A stretch of DNA of 64,000 bases, taken from Symbiodinium sp. CCMP2592. Its lineage: Eukaryota > Sar > Dinophyceae > Suessiales > Symbiodiniaceae. The notes below the pieces were generated by a model, which searched no databases, had not been told where the DNA came from, and worked only from the letters and a program-made list of their open reading frames with translations. This document shows positions 55,621 through 64,000 of this stretch, in pieces. The DNA lies in contig CAJNDT010001280.1 in the NCBI GenBank assembly GCA_905221615.1, positions 292,910 to 356,909 on the forward strand. Direction: 5' to 3'. The number at the start of each line of letters is the position of its first letter. The first letter of the stretch is position 1. The position numbers and the translations under genes were made by a program.

Positions 55621-55643
55621 ATGACAGCGAAAATCGCTGTCAT
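55621..55643 (-). terminator. Perfect hairpin downstream of the RT stop
   Basis: ATGACAGCGA and TCGCTGTCAT are exact inverted repeats separated by AAA. It lies about 130 bp after the RT stop codon and next to the start of microsatellite sequence. It could be an RNA 3'-end stem-loop or a relic of the internal region. The function is inferred only from position. Confidence 0.35.
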
Positions 55644-55773
55644 GCCCCGCGCACCCCTGAGACAATGACATGGCCACGTATGCAATATTTACAGGCATGG
55701 ATCTGGAGGGACTCGCGACAAAGAACGGCTTCTCGACCTCCTCGCCACTGGTGAATGATCTCTCCGCCTCGGG

Positions 55774-58206
55774 CTACTCAATCTGGCATTGGCTCTCGTG
55801 GCCTCCTCCTTCGTGAAAATTTCGACAACCCTCTTTACGCCGCGCCTCACATTTGCGGTACTGCTCATGTGGGGATTCCCATGTGCGGCTCGGGCCGTCA
55901 GCGATGTTCAGCTCAGAGGGCACCCATCGCACTATGAAACGGATGCCTGTGGCCAGACTGTGAGCTGCAATCCTGCGGAGGATGCGTAATAGGCCATAGT
56001 CCGCACATCTACCTTTGCTGATGGATAACACGACACCGAGGTTGTCGTTCAAAATGAGAACCCTGGTACCATGCTTCATCTGATCTCGGCTTCTGTGCTT
56101 GACTGCTCCCAACACTCCCCTCGCTTCCAGAACATGTATGGTGTCCTTGTAGTCGAAGGGAGCACACCACAATGTGTGCCATTTCTCGGGCGAGAGCAAC
56201 GACTTCGGAACCTCCGGAAACATTGGGTTCTCAACTAGCTGGAACGGTAGCTCACCCTCAAAATCCGGAAGGACACTGCACGGGTCATCAAAAACATCAG
56301 TGGTGTTCAAGGCCGCGGCTCTGGGATTTTCCCGATCTGGAGGCCCACGGTGATACCTCCAGCGTTCATCTTCTCTTCCAACAGCTTCAACTTCGGTGAC
56401 ATTCCATTGCCCCTCACAGACTCCATACCCCGATGTGCAAGCGTCAGTGATTAAGGGCGAAGCGTCCCATCTGGAAAAGATGTCTGCCTGTCCAAGGACC
56501 ATAAGATTGCGGAACAACTCCAGTTCGTGTATGACGCTGTCCCAAAGCCTCGTCCTTCGGTGGTAATTCGAGCGGATGAACACATAGGAGTGCCTGAGGA
56601 TGCTCATTAGCCCTCTGTGCAACAAAGCCCTGACCGTCATGTGACCCACCAGAACTTCCAGCTCGGCACCAGAAAGACACGGGGCAGCACAGCAAGCCAG
56701 CAGCGCTCTATCCAGCCTCCAGTCCCTCTTTGGAGTAGTCTCGACCTTTCCGTTCAAGCCGTCCACTCGCACCCCCAAGCTTTCACACAGACTGCAACCA
56801 TGCACAATATCATGAGTGGCCAGACCATGCCTGTGAAGTTCTTCCATGACACGCTCTTGATCCCGATCTACCTGGCCCAGGTCAACGCCGAGATGGTTGT
56901 TATTGTCAGCATATATGAGCATAGCTGTTTGGCACTCCCCATCGGCACGTCCCATGCGCACTGCTGGCCTCCGGTCCTTGACCAGCAGGCTGTCCGGCAA
57001 TACGCGACGCGCCACCTCCATGTGCGCCTGATGTGCGAGATGGAAGGCCCAACTGAATCCCATCGGCAACACTGTCAGGAACGGGTAGTAGGGCCCTTCG
57101 TGCCTGTCGGCGAGTGCTTGGAGCTCCTCCGGCATGTATCCAAGGCACTCCTGCAGCAAGAGGGGATCGACCATCGGGAGCGCAAAATACTCCCCCAGCT
57201 TCTGATCTATACGAAGTCTGTAGAAGAAATCCTTTACGTCCTCCTGCGCCATGAAAAGTGTCTCCCCTTGACTGCACTCCAACCTCGCCCAACTCTCTAT
57301 GGATCCCAGGTTTGTGCTAGGCGGAGTCCTAAAAAGCCTATTTGTGCGGCGAGCATCCACGATCAGCCGCTGGCGATCACCCTTCTTCGTGACCACGAAT
57401 GCTCCCACCTGCACCCTTGGCGTCACCGTGAACCCCACAAGCTTGCAATCGTACAGGTCCGCAACAAATTCATGATACCGTCGTGGATTATGTGCCAAAA
57501 CCGGATCTATGTGCCGTAGACCATCTAACCCCCTTTCCAGCACCCCAGCAATCTCCTCATCGCCCAACATCATCTCATCGGCAAAGTTCTCGAGCTGGTG
57601 CCTTTCACGCGGGGGGAGGATATCAGTGAGCCGAACTGGTTCACCCTGTCCCCGTGGTAGGGATAGCCGCTCTCGCGCATAGGAGGCAAGTTGCCCCGGC
57701 TGGTCAGATGAGTATGTCCCAGCCTTCTTACGCAGCAGCTGCCGAAGCGCTGCCTGCGGAGATTCTTGCACCGCGGGGGGGGCTCTATCCTTGTGTGCCC
57801 GCCTGATCCGCGAATTGATGTGCCGCTGCGCCGCATTCAAATGCGACAACGGCCATGTGCTTGCATCTGAAAAACCTGCCAAATTGTTAAGGGCCCAAAC
57901 CGTGCCCCGCTCACGATCCATCAAAGTCCTCCTTCGATGCACCCTCTGTCTTGAGCGACGCGAAGCCAGACCACTTTCACACCCGGCAAAACCATCGTCA
58001 ACAGGTAAGGGTAAGGGGAAAACATCGCCAAACCTGCTCAACGGCTCTTTGGAAAATTCACTGGTGCTAAAACCATTGCGGACAGAAGCAGCGGCACCCT
58101 CGCCACCTCCGCCCTCCGCCTCCTCAGGGGGCGGCTCCACCTTGACCACCCTTGCCTTCGCCTTTTCCCTTCTTGTCCGGCTTGTTCGGAGGATTTGGTG
58201 GACCAT
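55774..58206 (-). CDS. Reverse transcriptase-RNase H (DIRS-order retrotransposon)
   Basis: 810 residues from the ATG at 58204-58206. RT core: RLIVDARRTNRLFR (280-293), motif A QEDVKDFFYRL (D323), motif B LPMGFSWAFHLAHQ (380-393), and motif C IYADNNNHLG (431-440). The second catalytic Asp of the usual YxDD is therefore Asn435. RNase H: ITDACTSGYGV (D588), IHVLEARGV (E694), LILNDNLGV (D721), NIADGPSR (D770), a complete D-E-D-D set. An N-terminal extension of about 230 residues is basic and Pro-rich. The frame is free of stops, but in the usual arrangement the recombinase would follow closely, and here it lies 10.9 kb away. After the TAG the same frame stays open for some 55 codons, so the end may have been created by a mutation. 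Substrate: the element RNA, with cDNA made for recombinase-mediated integration. Confidence 0.85.
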   Translation of the reverse strand: MVHQILRTSRTRREKAKARVVKVEPPPEEAEGGGGEGAAASVRNGFSTSEFSKEPLSRFGDVFPLPLPVDDGFAGCESGLASRRSRQRVHRRRTLMDRERGTVWALNNLAGFSDASTWPLSHLNAAQRHINSRIRRAHKDRAPPAVQESPQAALRQLLRKKAGTYSSDQPGQLASYARERLSLPRGQGEPVRLTDILPPRERHQLENFADEMMLGDEEIAGVLERGLDGLRHIDPVLAHNPRRYHEFVADLYDCKLVGFTVTPRVQVGAFVVTKKGDRQRLIVDARRTNRLFRTPPSTNLGSIESWARLECSQGETLFMAQEDVKDFFYRLRIDQKLGEYFALPMVDPLLLQECLGYMPEELQALADRHEGPYYPFLTVLPMGFSWAFHLAHQAHMEVARRVLPDSLLVKDRRPAVRMGRADGECQTAMLIYADNNNHLGVDLGQVDRDQERVMEELHRHGLATHDIVHGCSLCESLGVRVDGLNGKVETTPKRDWRLDRALLACCAAPCLSGAELEVLVGHMTVRALLHRGLMSILRHSYVFIRSNYHRRTRLWDSVIHELELFRNLMVLGQADIFSRWDASPLITDACTSGYGVCEGQWNVTEVEAVGREDERWRYHRGPPDRENPRAAALNTTDVFDDPCSVLPDFEGELPFQLVENPMFPEVPKSLLSPEKWHTLWCAPFDYKDTIHVLEARGVLGAVKHRSRDQMKHGTRVLILNDNLGVVLSISKGRCADYGLLRILRRIAAHSLATGIRFIVRWVPSELNIADGPSRTWESPHEQYRKCEARRKEGCRNFHEGGGHESQCQIE

Positions 58207-59386
58207 CAGGTCGCTGCCGAAGATGCTTTCGTTCCTCTGCAGCCAACCTGTTCTGCTTTAGGATCTCGGCTCGTGCTGCTTGTCGCTTTGCCGCGTGCTG
58301 CGTCAAGGCCGGGTCGATAACTGAACCGTCCGTGGCTTCACGGACACCAAGTATCTCGTCCGATCCCTCGTAGGAGGGGGCATCCGGACGACCTTGATGA
58401 GCTACCTCGATCAGTGCCCTTCTGCGGTTCAAAGCCTCGGCAGAAGCTAATGATGGTAGGTTCAGCTGGTCGTACGATGCCATGAAGTTCAATGCTCTGC
58501 AAATGGACGAATGCTCATGCACACTGCGATCCGTACCACGAACTCCTGATTTTCGGACCCAGCTTTCGTGGTGTTGCACAAAGTCAAAACCCAGCCTCCT
58601 GAGCTGTCTGATGTCCCTGTAAACCGTCCGGGGTCCAGTGAGCGGGAAATCGTCATACTCAATTTCCTCGTACTCAGGGAACGCCTCCGTCAAAGTACGC
58701 CATCTCTCATCAGATGCGTCAAACATGACAGGAAGTACCCTCACATCCCTTTCAGCTGCCTGGACATCTCCAGCCCTTGGCCTGAGAGCGCTGCTGACCT
58801 CTGGAGCAACTTCAGCGGCCACCTTCCGCGCTAGCAGGGTGCGGCCTCCTGATACAAAAAGCTTGTAATCAAGACCACCCACTTGTAGCAAAGGCGAGGA
58901 GGCCGGACAAGTCACCTGATCACCGACATTCTCCCCATCAGAGCTGTACACCACGATCCACACGAAGTCCGAGACCTCTCTCTCATGGACCGCCGCCTCC
59001 ATTCCAGTAGCCCTGACCGGATGCCTTTGACCATCCGAGTCCAGCTTGCCAGTAATGCGATGACGGGGCCGACGTGTGTCATCTGCCTCTGCCTTCTTTA
59101 TCAGCTCCAGCAACTCTTGCCTAGTAAAGGCACCTTGATCCGAATGCTTGGCCATGTAGGTCTCATTCTCGTCAACACCCTGGGGCAGCCGACCATTATG
59201 AACACGCCTTATGTCTTGATACACCTGACCTACCTCCAGGATCGTGTCCTGAATCTCCCGGTCAGGGGTGGCTACTTTCACATGATTGCCCTCAGAGCAA
59301 TGCAGAACTATTCTCTGATGATACAGGGCTGGGTCTTCCTCGAAGACCACGAGCACGGAGTCTAGCGGCAGCCAGTTCCTTGCCAT
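58124..59386 (-). CDS. Retrotransposon ORF2: gag-like protein
   Basis: The first ATG of this open frame is at 59384-59386 (MARNWLPLDSVLVVFEEDPA). The frame itself opens at a GTG at 59413. About 420 residues: a mixed N-terminal domain, a central part with SDFVWIVVYSSDG and RTLLARKVAAEVAPEV, then GFDFVQHHESWVRKSGVRG, and a C-terminal Pro/Gly/Lys-rich tail (PNKPDKKGKGEGKGGQGG) likely to bind nucleic acid. No zinc knuckle is visible. Its place before RT and the basic tail fit a gag or gag-pre-RT protein of dinoflagellate elements. It overlaps RT by 83 nt in a +1 frame and is intact. Confidence 0.6.
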   Translation of the reverse strand: MARNWLPLDSVLVVFEEDPALYHQRIVLHCSEGNHVKVATPDREIQDTILEVGQVYQDIRRVHNGRLPQGVDENETYMAKHSDQGAFTRQELLELIKKAEADDTRRPRHRITGKLDSDGQRHPVRATGMEAAVHEREVSDFVWIVVYSSDGENVGDQVTCPASSPLLQVGGLDYKLFVSGGRTLLARKVAAEVAPEVSSALRPRAGDVQAAERDVRVLPVMFDASDERWRTLTEAFPEYEEIEYDDFPLTGPRTVYRDIRQLRRLGFDFVQHHESWVRKSGVRGTDRSVHEHSSICRALNFMASYDQLNLPSLASAEALNRRRALIEVAHQGRPDAPSYEGSDEILGVREATDGSVIDPALTQHAAKRQAARAEILKQNRLAAEERKHLRQRPDGPPNPPNKPDKKGKGEGKGGQGGAAP

Positions 59387-59804
59387 CCTTTGGCACAGAA
59401 GCCAAGGTCTCACTCTCGGCGACCCACTGCGGTGCCTCCAATGCCAGTCCTTGACCCGAGTGCCCGGGTGTCACACCGCGGTGCCACGAAGAAATTGTAG
59501 CGGAAAGAAAACCGCCCAGCAGGAAACTCAGCAGAATGCTCAGGAACCAAAGCACAAGTTCAATCCAGAATCGCTGCCTTCGATAAGCCTCTAATTCCAG
59601 AATGGAAAGCTCTGCCTCAGCAAGCCTGTCTCGACACTTCCTAGCCTGAGCCTCCCAGTAGTCCCTCTGATCAGAACAGATCCAGGTGGCCTCTTGACCG
59701 TTCTCTTTGCAGCTGACAGGATGCTTCGACTCGCCCCAAGCAGCAACCACAAAACGCAAGGCCTCCACTAGAACTCCCTTGCAAAGCTCGCGCCAGGCGA
59801 CCAT
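59292..59804 (-). CDS. Retrotransposon ORF1: coiled-coil and transmembrane protein
   Basis: 170 residues from the ATG at 59802-59804, 13 bp inside the A1 repeat. Residues about 50-75 are a charged helix (KCRDRLAEAELSILELEAYR), probably a short coiled coil. Residues about 79-103 (WIELVLWFLSILLSFLLGGF) form a clear transmembrane segment. It takes the position of gag, yet a membrane anchor is not typical of gag in YR retrotransposons. It overlaps the next ORF by about 95 nt from that ORF's ATG, in a frame shifted by +1. It could be a fused host exon, or the N-terminal part of a frameshifted polyprotein. No known family is recognised. Confidence 0.6.
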   Translation of the reverse strand: MVAWRELCKGVLVEALRFVVAAWGESKHPVSCKENGQEATWICSDQRDYWEAQARKCRDRLAEAELSILELEAYRRQRFWIELVLWFLSILLSFLLGGFLSATISSWHRGVTPGHSGQGLALEAPQWVAESETLASVPKDGKELAAARLRARGLRGRPSPVSSENSSALL

Positions 59805-59816
59805 GTCCTACTCCTT

Positions 59817-59889
59817 CCCCTGGAATTCTCGAGAAGGAATGCCCCAGAAATTCGCTACATGCGTCAAAACTGCACAAATAGTGCTCATA
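59817..59889 (-). repeat. Terminal repeat A1 of the YR retrotransposon
   Basis: 73 bp, read on the minus strand from TATGAGCACTATTTG to the CCAGGGG end, identical to 42708-42780 except at one position. It stands 13 bp upstream of the first ORF start at 59804, so it is the 5' terminal repeat and probably carries the promoter. Confidence 0.85.
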
Positions 59890-60389
59890 AGCATGTCATG
59901 CGCTTATACTACAACACTGTTGTATTGTCATTTGTCGGCTCCTGTAACTTCTTTATCGCACAACTCGTACCTATAGCCTCGTCGGGCGCAATATTCAGCC
60001 TGAATGGGTTCAGGCTGATTTTCAGCCTGAGTTGATAAATTACGCCTGGGCCTCAAAATTACGCCTGAGCCTGTTTGCTCTAAGGGCATAGAACTTGACA
60101 AGACCCATTGTGTTGAATGAATCGAAAGTTATCGGATGTAAGAATCATCTAGAACGTTGGGATCTTGATTAAAACATGACTTCAAGACGGCATTTGCGGT
60201 AACATGCCAGGATTCGCAACCATATACCAAGGACGTTTGGGCGACAGGATATCGGGAAGGGTCTCTATAGGATGTGTTGCTGGTAAGTTAATAGCTTCAA
60301 CTCGAGATGTTTCAGAACAACTAAAAGAAACAATCCGAAATTCCTTGGTTTGTTGTCCCTCACAGCCCTCCCGCCACCCCTACTTGGCT

Positions 60390-60596
60390 CTATGTCTCGT
60401 TCTCTGTTTCTCTGTCATTAAAAGTGTTGTCCCACCGTAGCAAAGGCCAGGCAGGGTGCATCATTGCAAACCAAAGAACGATAAGCTCTTCTTTCATGGC
60501 CATGAGTTCTGGATCGGCTTCCAGCGATAGGGTTGCTGCAAGGCAGGCCCCACGCTCTAGAGTAGCCGACGACCACATGTTGCTCCGAAGCGACAT
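60390..60596 (-). CDS. Small ORF, unknown
   Basis: From the ATG at 60594-60596 the frame reads MSLRSNMWSSATLERGACLA and a hydrophobic segment (EELIVLWFAMMHPAWPLL) before a stop at 60390. A short membrane-associated peptide is possible. The opposite strand is also open, and no family is recognised. Confidence 0.2.
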   Translation of the reverse strand: MSLRSNMWSSATLERGACLAATLSLEADPELMAMKEELIVLWFAMMHPAWPLLRWDNTFNDRETENET

Positions 60597-60876
60597 GCTT
60601 CCTACTAAATTCCCCAAGCTAGCCTAAACGCGTCCCTGACAGCCGCAGCAATGATCACTTTTAAGTCATGCAGCACAAAGACAGGTGTACAAAAAAATAG
60701 GCGTACGGGGTAAAACGCCTGAAGTACGCGAGATTACGCCTGAAGTACGCCTAATTACGCCTGAATTTTTTGCTAAAATCACAAGTAACATAGCTAAAAC
60801 AACAAAGACCATGCAAATCGGCTGAAACTCGCTACAGAACCCAGGTTGTGCGCTTAAACTACACAACTGAGCAACT

Positions 60877-61059
60877 GTGGCGGTGTTCTTCCTCGATCCA
60901 TATGGCATGGTTCACGTGCAGGAAACACGACTTGACTTCTGGGCAGCACACTATCCGTATGCCTTCACGCGAGTATTCTTGTACCAGGACGACGTTCATG
61001 AGCGCAAACATGGCCATATCTTCACAAGGCCTCCTACAAGTCTAACTTTGGCTTTCTAG
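60877..61059 (+). CDS. Small ORF, unknown
   Basis: An open frame of 60 codons starting at GTG, with protein-like sequence (VFFLDPYGMVHVQETRLDFW, AHYPYAFTRVFLYQDDVHER) and a TAG at 61057. No ATG lies near the start, and CTGAG occurs just upstream, so it may be an internal exon. No family recognised. Confidence 0.3.
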   Translation: MAVFFLDPYGMVHVQETRLDFWAAHYPYAFTRVFLYQDDVHERKHGHIFTRPPTSLTLAF

Positions 61060-61810
61060 TCAAACAGCTGCACCAGACATGTTCGTGAAGATCACATCTG
61101 ATGGCCATCGTTCAAGCAGCAGATGCACAGAAACCGTCCACCAATTACTTTCAGCAAATTAAAGCAAAACTCGCGCACAGGGATAGGGCGCACCTGTGCT
61201 GCCGGTGCAACATCACCCCTACATGAGGGCATCGGCATCGAGCTTTGAGCCCACTGCCGTCGGTTCCTTCCCTGTCCCCACAGCAGGAATCTTGCAGGAT
61301 GTTGACAAGAAGGGTTGTGAGGTTTGGACTAGTATATCGACAATACTTAGGGTATCCGGATCGCGAGATATGAGGTTTCTAAATTAGCAGAACCCCACAG
61401 CACCCCGAAACCGATACAACGCCCGCAGGCATAAAAAACGCCCGCGACCCTATTCAGGCGCCTGAACACGAACAGGCGTAATATTCAGCCTGAGAAGAGG
61501 GCATAGGTATGTACACACACCATGCACGCATAATACCTAATCGCCATCGCGCATGTTGATATGTTTGAGTTCTCGCATGTTGCAGGCAATAGCATAGACT
61601 TGGGCGCTCCAGCGCTGTTGCCACGAAGAACCGCGGTGCCCAACACTCCTAAACCCCAACCCCTAACCCCCAGCGCAGAGCACCTAAAACCGCTTTGTTT
61701 GAAGGGCTTCGGGCCAGGGAAGTCCCAAGGCGTTCTTGGATGTGAAGGTCTTCCTATCCAAGGCCGCAGATGCTGTTCTACGAGGAATGGGGTTGGGTAG
61801 TCATCATACT

Positions 61811-61877
61811 GGGAGGTTCATGGATAATCATTAGGGGACTTGTAACCTAGCTTACTTATAACTACCCATGAACTTCC
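61811..61877. mobile_element. MITE related to family 3, short
   Basis: Arms GGGAGGTTCATGGATAATCA and ACTACCCATGAACTTCC with TTACTTATAAC in the middle. First MITE after the retrotransposon region. Confidence 0.6.
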
Positions 61878-62068
61878 AAGCAATGGCGCAAACTCCAGTG
61901 CTAGTAATGATCTGACTGCCCTACACCGTCAGAGAAAGAGCCAACGTGCAAAAAGCCCAAGGCTGTCGACCGACTAAACCCTAAACCCGGAACGAAAGCT
62001 TAACCGCCAGCCATGTGCCTGGCTCGCCAAACGCTCTGCCCGGACTTGTGCCTGACACACAGGAAATG

Positions 62069-62170
62069 CGGTTGATGATATACATCCTGCATGACCCATA
62101 ATAAGGAATATACCATAATTCACATAGCTTAGTGCCCTGAAGGTAATGCAGGATCTATATCATCAACCGT
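62069..62170. mobile_element. MITE family 2 copy
   Basis: Arms CGGTTGATGATATACATCCTG and CAGGATCTATATCATCAACCG. The inner segment is inverted relative to the 23933 copy, so the two lie in opposite orientation. Confidence 0.85.
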
Positions 62171-62512
62171 ATCACACTACATCGAAGTCGGGCATATAAA
62201 AGTGCGTTGAGCATGTGCAGACATACCCACATGCGCTGCAGCAGGGTCACTGTGCTTTCGCAAGCTCTACTGTGCTATGAACTGTTGTATTCACCAGACA
62301 TGAACCCAATAAGCCGACAAAGGGCGAGGATATAGTCAACAGTTGTCAGGCTCCATGCCGCGTGTGTCCAGTAACAGCATATCTCCAGTCTATCCGCAGG
62401 AACCCCCAACACGAAGCCGTTAGCAACATCTTGCAGGGTTACGTGAGGACATCATCACGGTGGATAAGCTTGGATCCACGACTTACAACATACCGCTGAA
62501 CCCCAGGGCCAT

Positions 62513-62619
62513 GTGGGAATTTCCGCAATAGGGTCCCTAATATAGTACCCTAAATAGTAGGATCCATACTATAAAGACCCCAAAGATAAGGGGCCCCTTG
62601 TTTTCGGAAACTCCCATAT
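62513..62619. mobile_element. MITE family 6 copy
   Basis: Arms TGGGAATTTCCGCAATAGGG and GTTTTCGGAAACTCCCATA with TAGGATCCATA in the centre. Confidence 0.85.
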
Positions 62620-64000
62620 AACCCTCAACATCCTCGGCCTCGTCATCATTCCATGCCAGCTCACGATCGCCATCGAGGTCTGGTTGGGAATTCCGCGGCG
62701 GTTTCTGCAGGGCCAGGCAAGTGCTCAGCGAGCTCATGCCAAGAGGTCCCAAAGCCTACACCTGACCCCCGAAACCCTAAGCACGAAACCAAAACCTCTT
62801 ACATTACCCTTCAAGCCCCGATATACACTGATACCGTGCCCAAGCCGGAATTAGGTTTTTTGGGTTTAGGGCTACATGCATGTGAACCAGTTGGAACTTC
62901 GGAAAGATGCATCTGTAAACTGTGAAGGGCGGAAAAAAGCCATGATAATTAGAACAAGATCTTGGGCGTTTCTATGATTGCAATACGAAGCCTCAAAGAC
63001 TTTTATCATTTCCTTCAGGCCTCTATGTCTCTTGTGCTTATTCGGGATGGGCAAGCCCAAATAGCTGAATCAAGACCCTGTGCGGCGGTCAGCGCTTGAG
63101 GACCAGGGTTGCAGCTTTATGCTATCATTCAAGCTCTTTAGGGTTTGGGGTCGAACTAAAGTGATTTGCCTAGGGCATCAGGGGTGTGTATGTGCGCGTG
63201 TGTGTGTGTGTTCATGATTTGTGGTTTCTTTGTGGCAGTGCAACTCGCTTGCATCCGGCAGGCCCTACACTGCCACTAAACCGGTGGTGACCCGGTAGTG
63301 TATAACGTAGAAATAGTGTGCTTGCACAAAGCCCATGAAAGACAGTCTTGGCAGCAACTCCGCGCCTACCCGCCAACTTATGTAAACCTTCTCTTCATCC
63401 AAACATGCGGGAGCTTTGAACAACAGGGTTCTGGGATGAATTTTTGCAATCCTTTAATATAACTAGTGGAGGATTCAGCTCCTAAGTAGATCATAAGGCA
63501 AGAACCCTACCCCTGAACCCTGAACCCTTTACACATCCGTAAACCCCACATAAAGAATCCTGAACTCCAAACCCTCAAGTTGAAGACAAGGGAAACCACT
63601 GGGAGACTCAATCACAGCAGCCACTCCAAACCCAAAGCTGTAACTCCTTGACATCGGGACCTGAAACACTAGAAGCAGAACATACATGCAGCTATGCAGG
63701 TACCCTATCATTGATGCCGACACCCCATAATGAGCGTCTCCCCCATGCCATAAGCCCTAAACTCAAAAAAGGATAGCCTTAGTTGGTAGTGTTTCAGGAT
63801 CCGGGGGGTGCATAAACTGTACGCGACCCCATTATATAAAATCCTGGCGAACACGACCCTTACTCCAATACGGACCCCCAGATAAGGTGAGCCTATCACT
63901 GAAAAAAACACTTCATGACACAAAAAGCTTCTAAACCCTAAAACATCTCATGACACCGCGAACTGCCTATACCTAGACAGCCCCAGACCCTATAGCAGAA
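62620..64000. other. Gene-poor unique DNA at the window end
   Basis: A family 7 fragment near 62940, a GT run (63190-63210) and scattered CCCTAAA pieces. No coding frame of note. Confidence 0.4.

Larger units (their letters stand above)
42585..59889 (-). mobile_element. Tyrosine-recombinase retrotransposon with split direct repeats (DIRS order, PAT/Ngaro-like ends)
   Basis: The right end carries repeat A1 (59817-59889). The left end carries B1 (42951-42779), A2 (42780-42708) and B2 (42689-42585), giving A1-internal-B1-A2-B2 on the minus strand. A1 and A2 differ at one of 73 positions. The internal part encodes a coiled-coil/TM ORF, a gag-like ORF, RT-RNase H, tyrosine recombinase and a methyltransferase-like domain, all on the minus strand. 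No integrase of the DDE type is seen. The element spans 17.3 kb only because 10.9 kb without recognisable genes separates RT from recombinase. Without that interior it would be about 6.4 kb, the usual size range for such elements. Alternative: two elements of one family, one 3'-truncated and one 5'-truncated. Confidence 0.72.
59985..61505. repeat. Clusters of an ACGCCTGA / TTCAGCCTGA motif
   Basis: Three clusters, 59985-60075, 60705-60775 and 61450-61505. They hold TTACGCCTGA, AAACGCCTGAAG, ATTCAGCCTGA and inverted forms (TCAGGCTGA, CAGGCGTAAT). The first cluster can fold as TTCAGCCTGA with TTCAGGCTGA. The motif is confined to this 1.5 kb just outside the retrotransposon's 5' end. Confidence 0.7.

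Noticed and set aside
56617-57519. 300-codon plus-strand ORF
   Set aside because: It lies exactly antisense to the RT gene, which carries clear RT motifs; it is a shadow frame.
1-64000. True chromosome end or CRISPR array
   Set aside because: TTTAGGG blocks are internal, degenerate and switch strand; no regularly spaced identical repeats with unique spacers were seen.

Overview
The window looks like nuclear DNA of a dinoflagellate (or a close alveolate relative). Three things point that way. Degenerate TTTAGGG/CCCTAAA telomere-type repeats are scattered in both orientations through most of it. Introns are present, one fitting GT-AG rules with an intron made of a short transposable element and one best fitting GC-AG. 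The coding capacity of the right half is a tyrosine-recombinase (DIRS-order) retrotransposon whose reverse transcriptase and methyltransferase-like parts resemble, from memory, families abundant in Symbiodiniaceae. This is inference from sequence alone; no search was run.

Layout. From 1 to about 42.5 kb the DNA is gene-poor: telomere-like blocks, microsatellites (TA, TACA, CATC, GA, CTA) and more than 40 short palindromic MITE-like elements of about 80-110 bp that fall into at least nine families. Only one gene there is convincing: a four-exon minus-strand gene at 10286-11829 that joins into an uninterrupted 326-residue F-box plus parallel beta-helix protein (FBXO10/11-like architecture). Its third intron is a 99-bp mobile element plus one copy of a 5-bp target duplication, an introner-like element with two dispersed non-genic copies at 445-542 and 38797-38881. 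A GC-rich, frameshifted coding relic lies at 33596-34088. A few short ORFs look protein-like but are unassigned.

From 42585 to 59889 the sequence is bounded by the terminal repeats of one minus-strand tyrosine-recombinase retrotransposon: A1 at the right end (59817-59889) and B1-A2-B2 at the left end (42951-42585), the split-direct-repeat arrangement of PAT/Ngaro-type elements. Reading 5' to 3' on the minus strand it carries a small coiled-coil/transmembrane ORF, a gag-like ORF with a Gly/Lys-rich tail, reverse transcriptase-RNase H, then about 10.9 kb without recognisable genes, then the tyrosine recombinase and a methyltransferase-like domain in a shifted frame. The 10.9-kb interior holds AT-rich microsatellites and two diverged tandem copies of an unknown unit of about 2 kb (47.29-49.38 and 51.16-53.24 kb). 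Successive ORFs overlap in different frames, so frameshifting, splicing or decay must be invoked. The RT motif C reads YADN rather than YxDD.

From 59.9 kb to the end, unique sequence with clusters of an ACGCCTGA-type motif gives way at about 61.6 kb to the MITE and telomere-repeat landscape again. No rRNA, convincing tRNA, CRISPR array or bacterial-type operon was seen. Many long ORFs inside microsatellites, and the 300-codon ORF antisense to the RT gene, are artefacts.
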